From the NCBI RefSeq assembly GCF_001666755.1, contig NZ_LZJC01000165.1:54325-118324 (forward strand): DNA of 64,000 bases. Direction: 5' to 3'. Positions 7,931-16,675 of the stretch are shown here, piece after piece (position 1 is the stretch's first letter; each line of letters opens with the position of its first letter). The position numbers and the translations under genes are program-made. The DNA is from Mycobacterium sp. E1214 (lineage in GTDB: Bacteria; Actinomycetota; Actinomycetes; Mycobacteriales; Mycobacteriaceae). The notes below the pieces were generated by a model. It saw only the letters and a list, made by a program, of their open reading frames with translations. It made no database searches and was not told the DNA's origin.

Positions 7931-9283
7931 TTAGCCCAGCTTCGATTCGTGTTCACCCACCGCAACCTCCGTGCCGTCACTCACGTGCACGGCGTGCACG
8001 CCGGGCGTTGTTCTCAGACGGGCGACCAGCTCATCGAGGCCGGCCTCGTCGACGTTCCAGTGCTGGACCTGGTCGGGCATCTCCTGCAGCTGGGTGATGA
8101 TGCGGTCGAGCTTGACCGGGGCCGCGCGCCGCTCCCCGGTGATTGCGCGGGTCTGTACGCCGGTCGATCTGACCACGCGCGAGGTGGGGGCGCCCAGGGC
8201 ACCGCCCGCCAGGCTGCCCAGGGTCGCCTCGTTGACCAGGCCGGCGGGGATGTCGGCTGCCGCGGCCGCGGCGCCGACGGCCGGTAGGGCGGTGGCGGCG
8301 AGCCTGATCGCCGGGGTGGCGGTTGCCCAGCTAGGCGGCACCGACAACTTGCCCACCGTAGGCGCGTCCCCGAGCACCGCCGACACCGGCGTGGCCGCGA
8401 TGCCGGCGGCGTGCCCCGGGGACGCCAGACCGGCGCCCAGCGACGTCTTCGCCATCGCGGCGCTCCACGGCGCGTAGACGAAGAAGTTCTTCCACTGCGA
8501 GACGCCCAGGCCGATGCTGGCGTTGGTCACGTTGGTCCACGTCGCCTGAGTGCCGATCTGAGAAATGCTCGAATACAACGCTTCCCAGAGGGGCGCCACA
8601 TCCGGGCTCCCCGTGACTCCTCCGATCAACTGTTGCCAGAATTTGGTGTATTGGCCGGTCAGCGAGGTGAGGTAATCCTCGATCTGTTTGAGCCACGACG
8701 ACAACGACTGCGCCTGCGACGTGGCCGCGGCGCCCGCCTGCCCGGTGCCACTGGTGGTGGCCGGCGCCTGCTCGAAGGCGGTCAACTCACCGGCGGACTC
8801 CGACGCGCTGGCGTAGCTGAACATGGCGGCGACATCTTGTGCCCACATCTGGCCGTACTCTTCTTCGGTCGCGGCAATCGCCGCGTCGTTGCGGCCCAGG
8901 ATGTTTGTCTGCAGCAGTGCCGCCAACTGACTCCGGTTGGCCGCGACGAGCGCGGGCGGCACGGTGGCGGCGAGGGCGGCTTCGTACGCGCCGGCGGCGG
9001 CGCGGGCCTGCGAGGCGGTCTCCTCGGCCCGCCCTGCCGTGACCGATAGCCACGCCACATACGGTGCCGCCGCGGCCGCCATGGACTCTGACGCCGGACC
9101 CTGCCACGACTCGCCGACCAGCTCTGCAATGACCGAGCCGTAGGAGGCCGCGGTGGAATGCAGCTCGGCGGCCAGCCCGTCCCAGGCCGCGGCGGCGTTC
9201 AGCAGCGGACCGGCGCCCGGTCCGGTATAGATCTGGGTGGAGATGACCTCGGGTGGCAGCGCCGCGAAATCGCTCAAAACCAT
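7931..9283 (-). CDS. PPE-SVP family protein (second gene of the PPE operon)
   Basis: A 450-residue PPE protein of the SVP subfamily, likely exported by an ESX system and presented at the cell surface. MVLSDFAALPPEV opens the PPE domain, GQMWAQDVAAMFSYA lies near 145-160, and GKLSVPPSW at 311-319 is the SVP motif. About 60 residues follow with a charged, predicted helical segment (KLDRIITQLQEMPDQVQHW) and an ending rich in His, Val and Glu, an extension the other two PPEs lack. It begins 11 bases after the stop of the upstream PPE gene with a weak ribosome site, indicating one transcript. Confidence 0.85.
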   Translation of the reverse strand: MVLSDFAALPPEVISTQIYTGPGAGPLLNAAAAWDGLAAELHSTAASYGSVIAELVGESWQGPASESMAAAAAPYVAWLSVTAGRAEETASQARAAAGAYEAALAATVPPALVAANRSQLAALLQTNILGRNDAAIAATEEEYGQMWAQDVAAMFSYASASESAGELTAFEQAPATTSGTGQAGAAATSQAQSLSSWLKQIEDYLTSLTGQYTKFWQQLIGGVTGSPDVAPLWEALYSSISQIGTQATWTNVTNASIGLGVSQWKNFFVYAPWSAAMAKTSLGAGLASPGHAAGIAATPVSAVLGDAPTVGKLSVPPSWATATPAIRLAATALPAVGAAAAAADIPAGLVNEATLGSLAGGALGAPTSRVVRSTGVQTRAITGERRAAPVKLDRIITQLQEMPDQVQHWNVDEAGLDELVARLRTTPGVHAVHVSDGTEVAVGEHESKLG

Positions 9284-9294
9284 TGTCGTATACC

Positions 9295-10560
9295 CTATTT
9301 CGTGTTAGGCGGAATGACGATGACGGTGGACGTCGTCGCGATGTCGTCGACGGCCACAGCCCCGGGCACCCGAACGGTGGGCCCGGCGACAACGCGATTC
9401 GCGGTTGCGCCGACGGCACGGCCGGCCAGGCTCGACAGGGCCGTCGGGCCGAACATGCCTTGCTGGCCATTGACGGCCGCTGCGGGAGCGGCTTGGACCA
9501 CGGTTTCCGGCAACTCCGCGGCGATGGTTCTGACCGCCGGAACGGCCGAGGCCCAGCTCGTGGGTACCGACAACGCCCCCACCGAGCCGGCACCGCCCGG
9601 CACCGCCGAAACCGTCCCCCCACTGGCCAGGGCGGCCGAGCCGGTGAGCAGCTCGCTGCGCAACAGCGGTGCCAGGACCCCGGTGAGCGCCTTGGGGTGC
9701 AGCAGCGGTCCGATGCCCTGGATGCCCGTCCCGACACTCGGGATGCTCAGGGCGATCTGGTACCAGTTCTTCGCCAGATTGGCGACCCCGAGCGGGGTGT
9801 ACGGCCCGGAGATTGTGCCCATGACGCTGTTGAAGGTCTTCAGGATTCCCGTGATGTCCGTCAGGCCCAGTGGCAGCCCGGCCGCGGACGACGTCACCGC
9901 GCTCGCGTTGACTGCGAGGTCTTGCATTGGCGCCGAGACCTGCGAGGCCGCCTGCGACAAACCGGATTCCACGCCGGACGCGGTCGACTGCTCGAGGGCG
10001 GCGGTGACCGCGGCCGACTGGTCACCCTCGCCGTTGCCGTCGACAGTGATCGGTGGCGCGCTGAAGGGCGTCAACTGCGTCGCCGCCGCCGATGCACCGG
10101 CATACGCGTACATCGCAGCGGCGTCCTGGGCCCACATCTCGCCGTACTGAGCCTCGGTGGCCGCGATCGCCGGAGCGTTCTGTCCCAGAACGTTGGTCGC
10201 GATCAGCGATGCCAGCAGGGTCCGGTTGGCGGCGATTACGGGTGGTGGGACCGTCGCCGCAAAAACGGTGTCGTACGCCGCGGCCGCCGCCCTGGCCTGC
10301 GCCGAAGTCTGCTCGGCCCGCACGGCACTGCTGTCGAGCCACGCGATGTAGGCGGCGGCCGCGGCTGCCATCGCTGTCGACGAGGGGCCTCGCCAAACGG
10401 TGCTGAGCTCTGTGACCGCGGAACCGAAAGAGGCTGCCGCGGCTAGTAGTTCGGCGGCCAACACATCCCATGCGGTCGCGGCCGACAGCAGCGGTGCCGA
10501 TCCCGGCCCCGAATAGATCCTTCCGGAGTTGATCTCCGGTGGTAATGCTGCGAAATCCAC
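9295..10560 (-). CDS. PPE-SVP family protein (first gene of the PPE operon)
   Basis: A 421-residue PPE protein. The GTG at 10560 (VDFAALPPEINSGRIYSG) is preferred over an upstream start because a strong GGAGG sits 6 bases before it and the PPE domain begins there. GEMWAQDAAAMYAYA is the canonical end of the PPE helical domain and GALSVPTSW at 328-336 the SVP motif. The C-terminal region is Ala/Gly/Pro-rich. It heads a leftward run of PPE, PPE, DUF732-like and PPE genes with no PE gene, so the PE partner would have to come from elsewhere in the genome. Confidence 0.85.
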   Translation of the reverse strand: MDFAALPPEINSGRIYSGPGSAPLLSAATAWDVLAAELLAAAASFGSAVTELSTVWRGPSSTAMAAAAAAYIAWLDSSAVRAEQTSAQARAAAAAYDTVFAATVPPPVIAANRTLLASLIATNVLGQNAPAIAATEAQYGEMWAQDAAAMYAYAGASAAATQLTPFSAPPITVDGNGEGDQSAAVTAALEQSTASGVESGLSQAASQVSAPMQDLAVNASAVTSSAAGLPLGLTDITGILKTFNSVMGTISGPYTPLGVANLAKNWYQIALSIPSVGTGIQGIGPLLHPKALTGVLAPLLRSELLTGSAALASGGTVSAVPGGAGSVGALSVPTSWASAVPAVRTIAAELPETVVQAAPAAAVNGQQGMFGPTALSSLAGRAVGATANRVVAGPTVRVPGAVAVDDIATTSTVIVIPPNTK

Positions 10561-11018
10561 TGGCTTCCTCCGCCCCCGGCAGTGCACCGACTGTCAGCCG
10601 AGTTTGCTGGCGGCCGGTCGGTCGTCTCGTGGACAGGAGACTAGCCAGCTCTGCCGTGCGCGCGTTTCACCGCAATCGGGTGAACCGCCCGCGGTGGCCG
10701 CACTCGCCGGTCGGACGCTGCGATTCAGCGGTACAAGATTCTCCGCGTCGGCAGCCCTTTTACCTCGTTAAAACACGGCAAACGACCGGGTGCGCACTGC
10801 AGAAAAAGGGTCGAGGTGCCCGCTATCAAACGCGAGGACCGGAATAAAAATCTCTCGACGAATAATGCGGTCGCGTTCGGCGGCCGGCCCAATGGAACGC
10901 ACCGCCACGACGGGACGGCACGCTCGCGCGAGCCAAACCCCGCTGCTCGGCCCGGTTTTCCCAGTAAGTATGGCGACTCGAGCGTCCGGTAACCACGCGC
11001 GCTCGTACCCATGCCTCT

Positions 11019-11042
11019 CATAGGAAGTAGGTACTTTCTATG
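11019..11042. promoter_or_regulatory. 24-base near-perfect palindrome, candidate operator
   Basis: CATAGGAAGTA and TACTTTCTATG form arms of 11 bases with one mismatch around a GG spacer. Size, symmetry and AT-rich arms are typical of a dimeric winged-helix or TetR-type operator. It lies 459 bases before the first PPE start and next to a TTGACA, so it may control the PPE operon or an unrecognised transcript. Confidence 0.5.
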
Positions 11043-11153
11043 AACGTTGACAATGCGTCTCCCATGCCGGCACTCGCCGTTCTATTCTTTCGAGCCTAAA
11101 ATCGCATCCATTCGTACTGGCAACGCTTGATTTGGCTCGGCGCATATATTTCT

Positions 11154-11177
11154 CACATGAAATGTGCCGATACATTT
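11154..11177. repeat. Two overlapping inverted repeats
   Basis: CACAT-GAA-ATGTG (11154-11166) overlaps AAATGT-GCCGAT-ACATTT (11160-11177); both are perfect. Overlapping dyads like this may be alternative protein-binding sites. Nothing else marks a gene here. Confidence 0.4.
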
Positions 11178-11308
11178 GATCGCCAGTTCCGCGCAATTAC
11201 GACCGCGCCGTGACGATTGCCCGGTGCCGAGCGGGTAGTTTTCTCGACGCATCGACGCCACCGCGCGTCGCCTTCAGGCTTTGCTCGGTCGGCCGGGGAA
11301 GGTACGCG

Positions 11309-12286
11309 TCAGGCGTCTTCCAGCAGGTCCGGGGTGACCGCCGACTCGGTGTCGGGGATCCCGTCGATCTTGGCCTTGCGATCGGCCATCGACAGCAGCC
11401 GCCGAATGCGGCCCGCCACAGCGTCTTTCGTCATCGGCGGGTCGGCGAGGCGACCCAGCTCCTCCAGGGAGGCCTGCCGGTGTTCGACGCGCAGCTTGCC
11501 GGCGGTGGCCAGGTGGTCGGGGACGGTGTCACCGAGAATCTCCAGCGCCCGTTCCACCCGGGCCGCCGCCGCGACCGCCGCCCGCGCCGAGCGGCGCAGG
11601 TTCGCGTCGTCGAAGTTGGCGAGCCGGTTGGCCGTCGCCCGCACCTCGCGCCGCATCCGGCGTTCCTCCCACACCAGCCGGGTGTCCTGGGCACCCATCC
11701 GCGTGAGCAGCGCGCCGATCGCCTCACCGTCGCGCACCACCACCCGGTCGGCGCCCCGCACCTCGCGGGCCTTCGCGCTGACGCCCAGCCGGCGCGCCGC
11801 ACCCACCAACGCCAGCGCCGCCTCGGGGCCGGGGCAGCTGACCTCCAGCGCAGACGAACGCCCGGGCTCGGTCAGCGACCCGTGCGCCAGGAAGGCCCCC
11901 CGCCACGCGGCCTCGGCGTCGCCGACGCTGCCGCCCACCACCTGGGCCGGCAGGCCACGCACCGGGCGGCCGCGGTTGTCGAGCAGCCCGGTCTGGCGGG
12001 CCAGCGCCTCGCCGTCGTTGGCCACCCGTAACACGTAGCGGGTGCTCTTGCGAATCCCGCTGGCCGACAAGACATGTACGACGGCGTTGTACCCGTAGAG
12101 CTCGAAGATGTCCTTACGCAGCCGGCGGGCGACGTTGCCGAGGTCGACCTCGGCCTCGACGACGACCCGGCCGCCGACGATATGCAGTCCGCCCGCGAAC
12201 CTCAGCAGGGACGTGACCTCGGCGCGGCGCGCGCTGACCGATTTCACGACCAGGCGGCTGAGTTCGTCCTTGACTTCGGTCGTCAT
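11309..12286 (-). CDS. whiA: Sporulation/cell-division regulator WhiA
   Basis: A 325-residue WhiA protein, a DNA-binding regulator shared by Gram-positive bacteria and linked in actinobacteria to cell division. The N-terminal part matches the LAGLIDADG-like domain (EVTSLLRFAGGLHIVGG; RYVLRV), and the C-terminal helix-turn-helix is SLEELGRLADPPMTKDAVAGRIRRLL. The start at 12286 gives an ATGA overlap with yvcK; an in-frame ATG two codons upstream at 12292 is an alternative. It is last in the uvrC-rapZ-yvcK-whiA operon, an order conserved in actinobacteria, and its targets may lie elsewhere. Confidence 0.92.
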   Translation of the reverse strand: MTTEVKDELSRLVVKSVSARRAEVTSLLRFAGGLHIVGGRVVVEAEVDLGNVARRLRKDIFELYGYNAVVHVLSASGIRKSTRYVLRVANDGEALARQTGLLDNRGRPVRGLPAQVVGGSVGDAEAAWRGAFLAHGSLTEPGRSSALEVSCPGPEAALALVGAARRLGVSAKAREVRGADRVVVRDGEAIGALLTRMGAQDTRLVWEERRMRREVRATANRLANFDDANLRRSARAAVAAAARVERALEILGDTVPDHLATAGKLRVEHRQASLEELGRLADPPMTKDAVAGRIRRLLSMADRKAKIDGIPDTESAVTPDLLEDA

Positions 12287-13353
12287 CGCCACGCGTCGTC
12301 ACCCCTTGGTCCGCTGCCAGCCGGTCCGATCCCACCAGTCTGTGGACTTGCACCGTCGACCCGAATCTCCGCGGTGGCCGTGACCGGACGCGCTGCGCGG
12401 ACCCCGTCCAGGGCCGCCGCGAGCTTGCCCGGATCATGTAAAGGTGTACCAGGTCTGGCCACGTCAGCGAAGTGGACCTCGGCCGAGAGCAGCGTCGCGG
12501 TGCGGCGCAGTTGGTCGCGCTCCCGCTCGCTGGGCACCCGGTCCGCGTCGATGATGATGTCGTGCACCGTGAATCCAGGCGCGTGCTGGGCCAGCACGTG
12601 CAGGTGCCGCTCCACCGAGAAGCCGGCCGTCTCCCCCGGCTCGGCCACGAGGTTGAGCACGAGGGCGCGCCGGGCGGTGGTCGCCCGCAGCGCGGCCGCC
12701 AGCCCCGGCACCAGCACGTGCGGGATGACGCTGGTGAACCACGAGCCGGGGCCTAGCACGACCAGGTCCGCGCCCATGATCGCGTCGACCGCCTGCCGCG
12801 TCGCGGGTGGGTCGGCAGGCAGCAGCCGCACCCTTCGCACCTTGCCCGGCGTGGTGGCGATCGCCACCTGGCCGCGGAGCTGCCGGAACATCCGGGGATC
12901 CGACTCCAGACCCGACACGTCGGCCTCGATCTGCAGCGCGATCGGGCACATCGGCAGCACCCGTCCCTTGACCCCGAGGATGCGGCCCAACTCGTCCAGG
13001 GCCGCCACCGGGTCGGCCAGCACCTCGGACAGCCCGGCCAGCAACAGGTTGCCGATCGGGTGCCCGGCCAGGGCGCCGGTGCCGCCGAACCGGTGCTGCA
13101 GAATGGTCGCCCACAGCCGGCCGTGCGGGCTGTCGGATGCCAACGCCGCCAACGCCATTCGCAGGTCGCCCGGCGGCACCACGTCCAGTTCGCCGCGCAG
13201 CCGGCCCGAGGACCCGCCGTCATCGGCGACCGTGACCACCGCGGTGACGTAGGGCGTCAGCCGGCGCGCCGCGGACAGCGTCGCGTACAGGCCGTGCCCG
13301 CCGCCCAGCGCGACGATGCCCTGGTTGGGCAGGGGCAGGTCCGATGGGGTCAT
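12283..13353 (-). CDS. yvcK: YvcK-like gluconeogenesis/cell-wall factor (CuvA, Rv1422 type)
   Basis: A 356-residue protein of the YvcK/CofD-like family. The N-terminal motif VALGGGHGL (15-22) and TVADDGGSSGRLR (about 41-53) are the nucleotide-sugar binding signatures. In M. tuberculosis the homologue is called CuvA and is needed for growth on some carbon sources and for normal cell-wall synthesis; B. subtilis YvcK binds UDP-sugars. The start overlaps the rapZ stop and the stop overlaps whiA (ATGA both times), so it is co-translated in the cluster. Full length and all motifs look intact. Confidence 0.9.
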   Translation of the reverse strand: MTPSDLPLPNQGIVALGGGHGLYATLSAARRLTPYVTAVVTVADDGGSSGRLRGELDVVPPGDLRMALAALASDSPHGRLWATILQHRFGGTGALAGHPIGNLLLAGLSEVLADPVAALDELGRILGVKGRVLPMCPIALQIEADVSGLESDPRMFRQLRGQVAIATTPGKVRRVRLLPADPPATRQAVDAIMGADLVVLGPGSWFTSVIPHVLVPGLAAALRATTARRALVLNLVAEPGETAGFSVERHLHVLAQHAPGFTVHDIIIDADRVPSERERDQLRRTATLLSAEVHFADVARPGTPLHDPGKLAAALDGVRAARPVTATAEIRVDGASPQTGGIGPAGSGPRGDDAWR

Positions 13354-14261
13354 TCGCGGCCCAGATCCCGGTGCAGCACCCGCACCGACAGCTGCGGGTC
13401 GGCCTTGAGCAGGCCCATCAACGCCTCGGCGATCGCGACGCTGCGATGCTTGCCGCCGGTGCAGCCGATGGCCACCGTCATGTAACGCTTGCCCTCCCGG
13501 CGGTAGCCGTCGACGACCAGAGATAGCAGTCGATGGTAGGCGTCCAGGAAGTCTCTCGCGCCCGGCTGGCTCAACACGTACTCGCTGACCGCCGGGTCCT
13601 GCCCGGTGCGGGGCCGCAATTCGTCGACCCAGTGCGGGTTCGGCAGGAATCGCACGTCCATCACCATGTCGGCGTCCATCGGCAGCCCGTACTTGAAGCC
13701 GAACGACTCGACGGTGACGCTGGTCGTCGTGCTCGCGTCGCCGCCGAACGCGCGCTCGATGCTCTCCCGCAGGCCCCGCACCGAGAGCGTCGAGGTGTCG
13801 ATGATCAGGTCGGCGGTCGCGCGCACCGGGGCCAGCATCCGGCGCTCCGCCGCGATGCCCTCGGCCAGTGTCTGGTCGCCCTGCAGCGGGTGGCTGCGGC
13901 GGTTCTGTTCGTAGCGGCGCACCAGCATGTCGTCGGAGGCCTCCATGAACACCACCCTCGGGTTGATGTTGCGGGTGGCCAACTCGGTGCGCACCGAGTC
14001 CAGGTCGCCGGTGAAGCCGCGCGAACGCACGTCCATCACCACCGCGAGCTGGGTGATCCGCGAGCCCGCGTCCATGCCGAAGTCGACCATCCGGGTGATC
14101 AATTGCGGCGGCAGGTTATCGGCGACGTACCAGCCGAGGTCCTCGAGCACCTTGGCCGCGGTGCCCCGGCCCGCCCCCGAGAGGCCGGTCACGAGCACGA
14201 CGTCGATACCGGCCGACGCGCTGACCGGGCGGCCCTGATCGACCTCACCCTGGCCGGTCAT
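13350..14261 (-). CDS. rapZ: RapZ-type nucleotide-binding protein (YvcJ)
   Basis: A 303-residue member of the RapZ/YvcJ family, ATP/GTP-binding proteins that in E. coli act as RNA-binding adaptors in amino-sugar control. The P-loop reads GLSGAGRGTA (26-35), with Arg32 where the invariant Walker A Lys would be; I recall the same Arg in other actinobacterial homologues. WYVADNLPPQLI follows the P-loop, and the conserved C-terminal CTGGKHRSV block is near 271-279. ATGA overlaps on both sides tie it to uvrC and yvcK. Its actinobacterial role is not established. Confidence 0.88.
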   Translation of the reverse strand: MTGQGEVDQGRPVSASAGIDVVLVTGLSGAGRGTAAKVLEDLGWYVADNLPPQLITRMVDFGMDAGSRITQLAVVMDVRSRGFTGDLDSVRTELATRNINPRVVFMEASDDMLVRRYEQNRRSHPLQGDQTLAEGIAAERRMLAPVRATADLIIDTSTLSVRGLRESIERAFGGDASTTTSVTVESFGFKYGLPMDADMVMDVRFLPNPHWVDELRPRTGQDPAVSEYVLSQPGARDFLDAYHRLLSLVVDGYRREGKRYMTVAIGCTGGKHRSVAIAEALMGLLKADPQLSVRVLHRDLGRE

Positions 14262-16201
14262 CCGTCGGCGCCCTGTTGCTCGGGCCGCAGCGCTTCGAGG
14301 ACGGCAGCCGCGGTGGCCACACCGATGCCGGGAACGGCGGTGATCTGGTCGACGGTGGCCTCCTTGAGGCGGGCTATGGATCCGAAGTGGGTGACCAGCG
14401 CCTTGCGGCGATGCTCCCCCAGTCCCGGCACCGTATCGAGCACCGACGCCGTCATTCGCTTGGATCGCTTGCTGCGATGGTAGGCGATGGCGAACCGGTG
14501 CGCCTCGTCACGGACCCGTTGCAACAGATACAGGCCCTCGCTGTTGCGCGGCATGATGATGGGGTCCGGCTCCGAGGGCACCCACACCTCCTCCAGCCGC
14601 TTCGCCAGCCCGATCACCGCGACGTCGCTGATGCCGAGTTCCTCGAGCACCGCGCTGGCCGCGTTGACCTGGGGCGCACCGCCGTCGACGACGTAAAGGT
14701 TCGGCGGGTAGGCGAACCGACGAGACTTTCCTTCCGGGGAAAGCACATTCGGGTCGGCCTGGTCGGCGAGGTGCCGCTGGAACCGCCGCCGGGTCACCTC
14801 GGCGATCGAGGCGACGTCGTCGGAACGCCCTTGGCCGGCCGCTTCGCGGATCCCGAAATGGCGGTAGTCGGACTTGCGCGGCAGCCCGTCTTCGAAGACC
14901 ACCAGGGAGCCCACCACGTCGGTGCCCTGCACGTGGCTGATGTCGACGCATTCAATGCGCAGCGGCGCCTCGGGCAGGCCCAGCGCATCCTGAATGTTCT
15001 GCAGCGCAGCCGATCTGGCGTTGAAGTCGCCGGCCCGCTTCAGCTTATGTTGCTGCAGCGCGTCTTTCGCGTTGCGCTGCACGGTTTCGGCCAGCGCGCG
15101 CTTGTCGCCGCGCCGCGGCACCCGCAGCGCGACCCGGCTGCCGCGCAACCCGGTCAGCCAACTGGCCAGCTCCTCGGCGTTGGACGGCAGGCACGGCACC
15201 AGCACCTCGCGGGGCACCGGGTTGGCGGCCTCGTCGGCGGCGCCCCCCAACTCGGCCTGCTCGCCGTAGAACTGGGTGAGGAACTGCTCCACGAGTTGTT
15301 CTTCGCCGGAATCGCCGGCCTCCGCGGACTTTTCGACGATCCAGCCGCGCTGGCCGCGGACCCGGCCGCCGCGGACGTGGAACACCTGCACCGCCGCCTC
15401 GAGCTCGTCGTCGGCGAAGGCCACCACGTCGGCGTCGGTGCCGTCGCCGAACACCACTGCCTGTTTCTCCATCGCCCTCCGCAGCGCGCCCAGGTCGTCG
15501 CGCAGCCGGGCCGCGCGCTCGAAGTCGAGTTCCTCCGCCGCGGCGTTCATCTGCTGCTCCAGTTCGCGGGCGAACCGATCCGTCTTGCCGGACAGGAAGT
15601 CGCAGAAGTCGTCGACGATCTGGCGATGCTGATCCGCGCTGACCCGGCCGACGCACGGCGCCGAGCACTTGTCGATGTAGCCCAGCAGGCAGGGCCGGTC
15701 GATCTGGTGGTGCCGCTTGAACACCCCGGCCGAGCAGGTGCGAGCCGGGAACACCCGGGTGAGCAGGTCGAGCGTCTCCCGGATGGCCCAGGCGTGGGAG
15801 TAGGGCCCGAAGTAGCGCACGCCCTTGCGACGCGGCCCGCGGTAGACCATCAGCCGTGGAAATTCCTCGTTGAGCGTCACCGCGAGCACCGGGTAGGACT
15901 TGTCGTCGCGGTAGCGCACGTTGAAACGGGGGTCGAACTCTTTGATCCAGTTGTATTCGAGCTGCAGCGCCTCGACTTCGGTGTTGACCACCGTCCACTC
16001 GACCTTCGCGGCGGTGGTCACCATCTGCCGGGTGCGCGGATGCAGGCTGGCGATGTCGGCGAAGTAGGACGTCAACCGGCTGCGCAGGCTCTTGGCCTTG
16101 CCGACGTAGATGACGCGGCCGTGCTGGTCCCGGAATCGGTAGACGCCCGGCTCGACCGGAATGGACCCGGGCGGGGGGCGGTAGGTGGCGGGATCAGGCA
16201 C
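14258..16201 (-). CDS. uvrC: Excinuclease ABC subunit C
   Basis: A 647-residue UvrC, the nuclease that cuts on both sides of DNA lesions in nucleotide excision repair with UvrA and UvrB. The GIY-YIG domain is at the N-terminus (PGVYRFRD, 18-25; VIYVGKAKSLR, 30-40), a UvrB-interacting UVR segment near 215-250, the RNase H-like endonuclease domain in the middle (IECVDISHVQGTDVVGSLVVFE), and a C-terminal helix-hairpin-helix pair (VPGLGEHRRKALVTHFG; VPGIGVATAAAVLEAL). The GTG at 16201 has TAGCCT 6 bases before it, implying a leaderless mRNA. It heads the operon with rapZ, yvcK and whiA. Confidence 0.96.
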   Translation of the reverse strand: MPDPATYRPPPGSIPVEPGVYRFRDQHGRVIYVGKAKSLRSRLTSYFADIASLHPRTRQMVTTAAKVEWTVVNTEVEALQLEYNWIKEFDPRFNVRYRDDKSYPVLAVTLNEEFPRLMVYRGPRRKGVRYFGPYSHAWAIRETLDLLTRVFPARTCSAGVFKRHHQIDRPCLLGYIDKCSAPCVGRVSADQHRQIVDDFCDFLSGKTDRFARELEQQMNAAAEELDFERAARLRDDLGALRRAMEKQAVVFGDGTDADVVAFADDELEAAVQVFHVRGGRVRGQRGWIVEKSAEAGDSGEEQLVEQFLTQFYGEQAELGGAADEAANPVPREVLVPCLPSNAEELASWLTGLRGSRVALRVPRRGDKRALAETVQRNAKDALQQHKLKRAGDFNARSAALQNIQDALGLPEAPLRIECVDISHVQGTDVVGSLVVFEDGLPRKSDYRHFGIREAAGQGRSDDVASIAEVTRRRFQRHLADQADPNVLSPEGKSRRFAYPPNLYVVDGGAPQVNAASAVLEELGISDVAVIGLAKRLEEVWVPSEPDPIIMPRNSEGLYLLQRVRDEAHRFAIAYHRSKRSKRMTASVLDTVPGLGEHRRKALVTHFGSIARLKEATVDQITAVPGIGVATAAAVLEALRPEQQGADG

Positions 16202-16207
16202 CCATCC

Positions 16208-16213
16208 AGGCTA
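16208..16213 (-). promoter_or_regulatory. -10 element TAGCCT of the uvrC operon (leaderless)
   Basis: TAGCCT on the minus strand is followed by exactly 6 bases and the GTG of uvrC at 16201. The same hexamer at the same spacing precedes ribE. Confidence 0.5.
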
Positions 16214-16276
16214 GTAGTCACCCCGGCGGCGGTTTGGGTGGCTTCCGATCCGGCTACCAACCTTCCAGCTCATCGT

Positions 16277-16282
16277 TAGAGT
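16277..16282 (+). promoter_or_regulatory. -10 element TAGAGT of the small secreted hemophore-like gene
   Basis: TAGAGT fits TANNNT and sits 29 bases before the ATG at 16312. Between them lies a strong ribosome site, GGAGGGAG at 16297-16304, 7 bases from the start codon. Confidence 0.45.
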
Positions 16283-16311
16283 GGGGGCAGAGCAATGGAG
16301 GGAGTCCGTAA

Positions 16312-16650
16312 ATGATGAAGCGCTCGTGGGCCAAACTGGCCGTCACGTTCGGCGGTCTGGCATTGGCGTCGACCGCTGGGGCCGGGGTCGCCGCTGCCGA
16401 CCCCGATTACGGTCCGATGATCCACACCACCTGTAGCTACGACCAGGCGATGCGGGCGGTGCACGCGGAGAATCCGATGGCCGCTCAGTACCTGGACCAG
16501 TCGCCGCCGAACCAGCAGTTCCTCCAGCAGTACCTGGCGTCGTCGCCGGATCAGCGGGTCAACCTGCTGCACGCGATCGAGCACAACCAGGGCGCGCAGC
16601 AGGCGCTGCCCATCTTCCAGCAAATGATGACGGACTGCACCAGGTACTGA
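16312..16650 (+). CDS. Small secreted hemophore-related protein
   Basis: A 112-residue exported protein with a Sec signal peptide (MMKRSWAKLAVTFGG followed by a hydrophobic run, cleavage likely after VAAA before DPDYG). The mature part has two Cys, in TTCSYDQAMRAV and near the end in MTDCTRY, and a Gln/Tyr-rich helix (PPNQQFLQQYLA). This matches the fold pattern of mycobacterial hemophore-like proteins such as Rv0203, but heme binding is inferred only from that resemblance. The promoter and ribosome site are clear. It is divergent from uvrC and convergent with lprH, so it is monocistronic. Confidence 0.7.
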   Translation: MMKRSWAKLAVTFGGLALASTAGAGVAAADPDYGPMIHTTCSYDQAMRAVHAENPMAAQYLDQSPPNQQFLQQYLASSPDQRVNLLHAIEHNQGAQQALPIFQQMMTDCTRY

Positions 16651-16675
16651 TTCGCCGGGACTACCCCCACCTCCG

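Larger units (their letters stand above)
10561..11308. other. Long intergenic region between whiA and the PPE operon
   Basis: About 750 bases contain no convincing gene: short open frames here have poor codon bias and no ribosome sites. The stretch from about 10,840 to 11,180 is visibly richer in A and T than its surroundings. It must carry the promoter of the leftward PPE operon. Two palindromic elements (11019-11042 and 11154-11177) are listed separately. A perfect TTGACA occurs at 11047-11052 on the plus strand without an obvious -10 at the usual spacing. A small RNA or lost gene cannot be excluded. Confidence 0.5.

Noticed and set aside
10725..11021. Minus-strand ORF of 98 codons in the whiA-PPE intergenic region
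   Set aside because: It has no ribosome site, no codon bias and no motif; its start falls inside the palindrome at 11019-11042.
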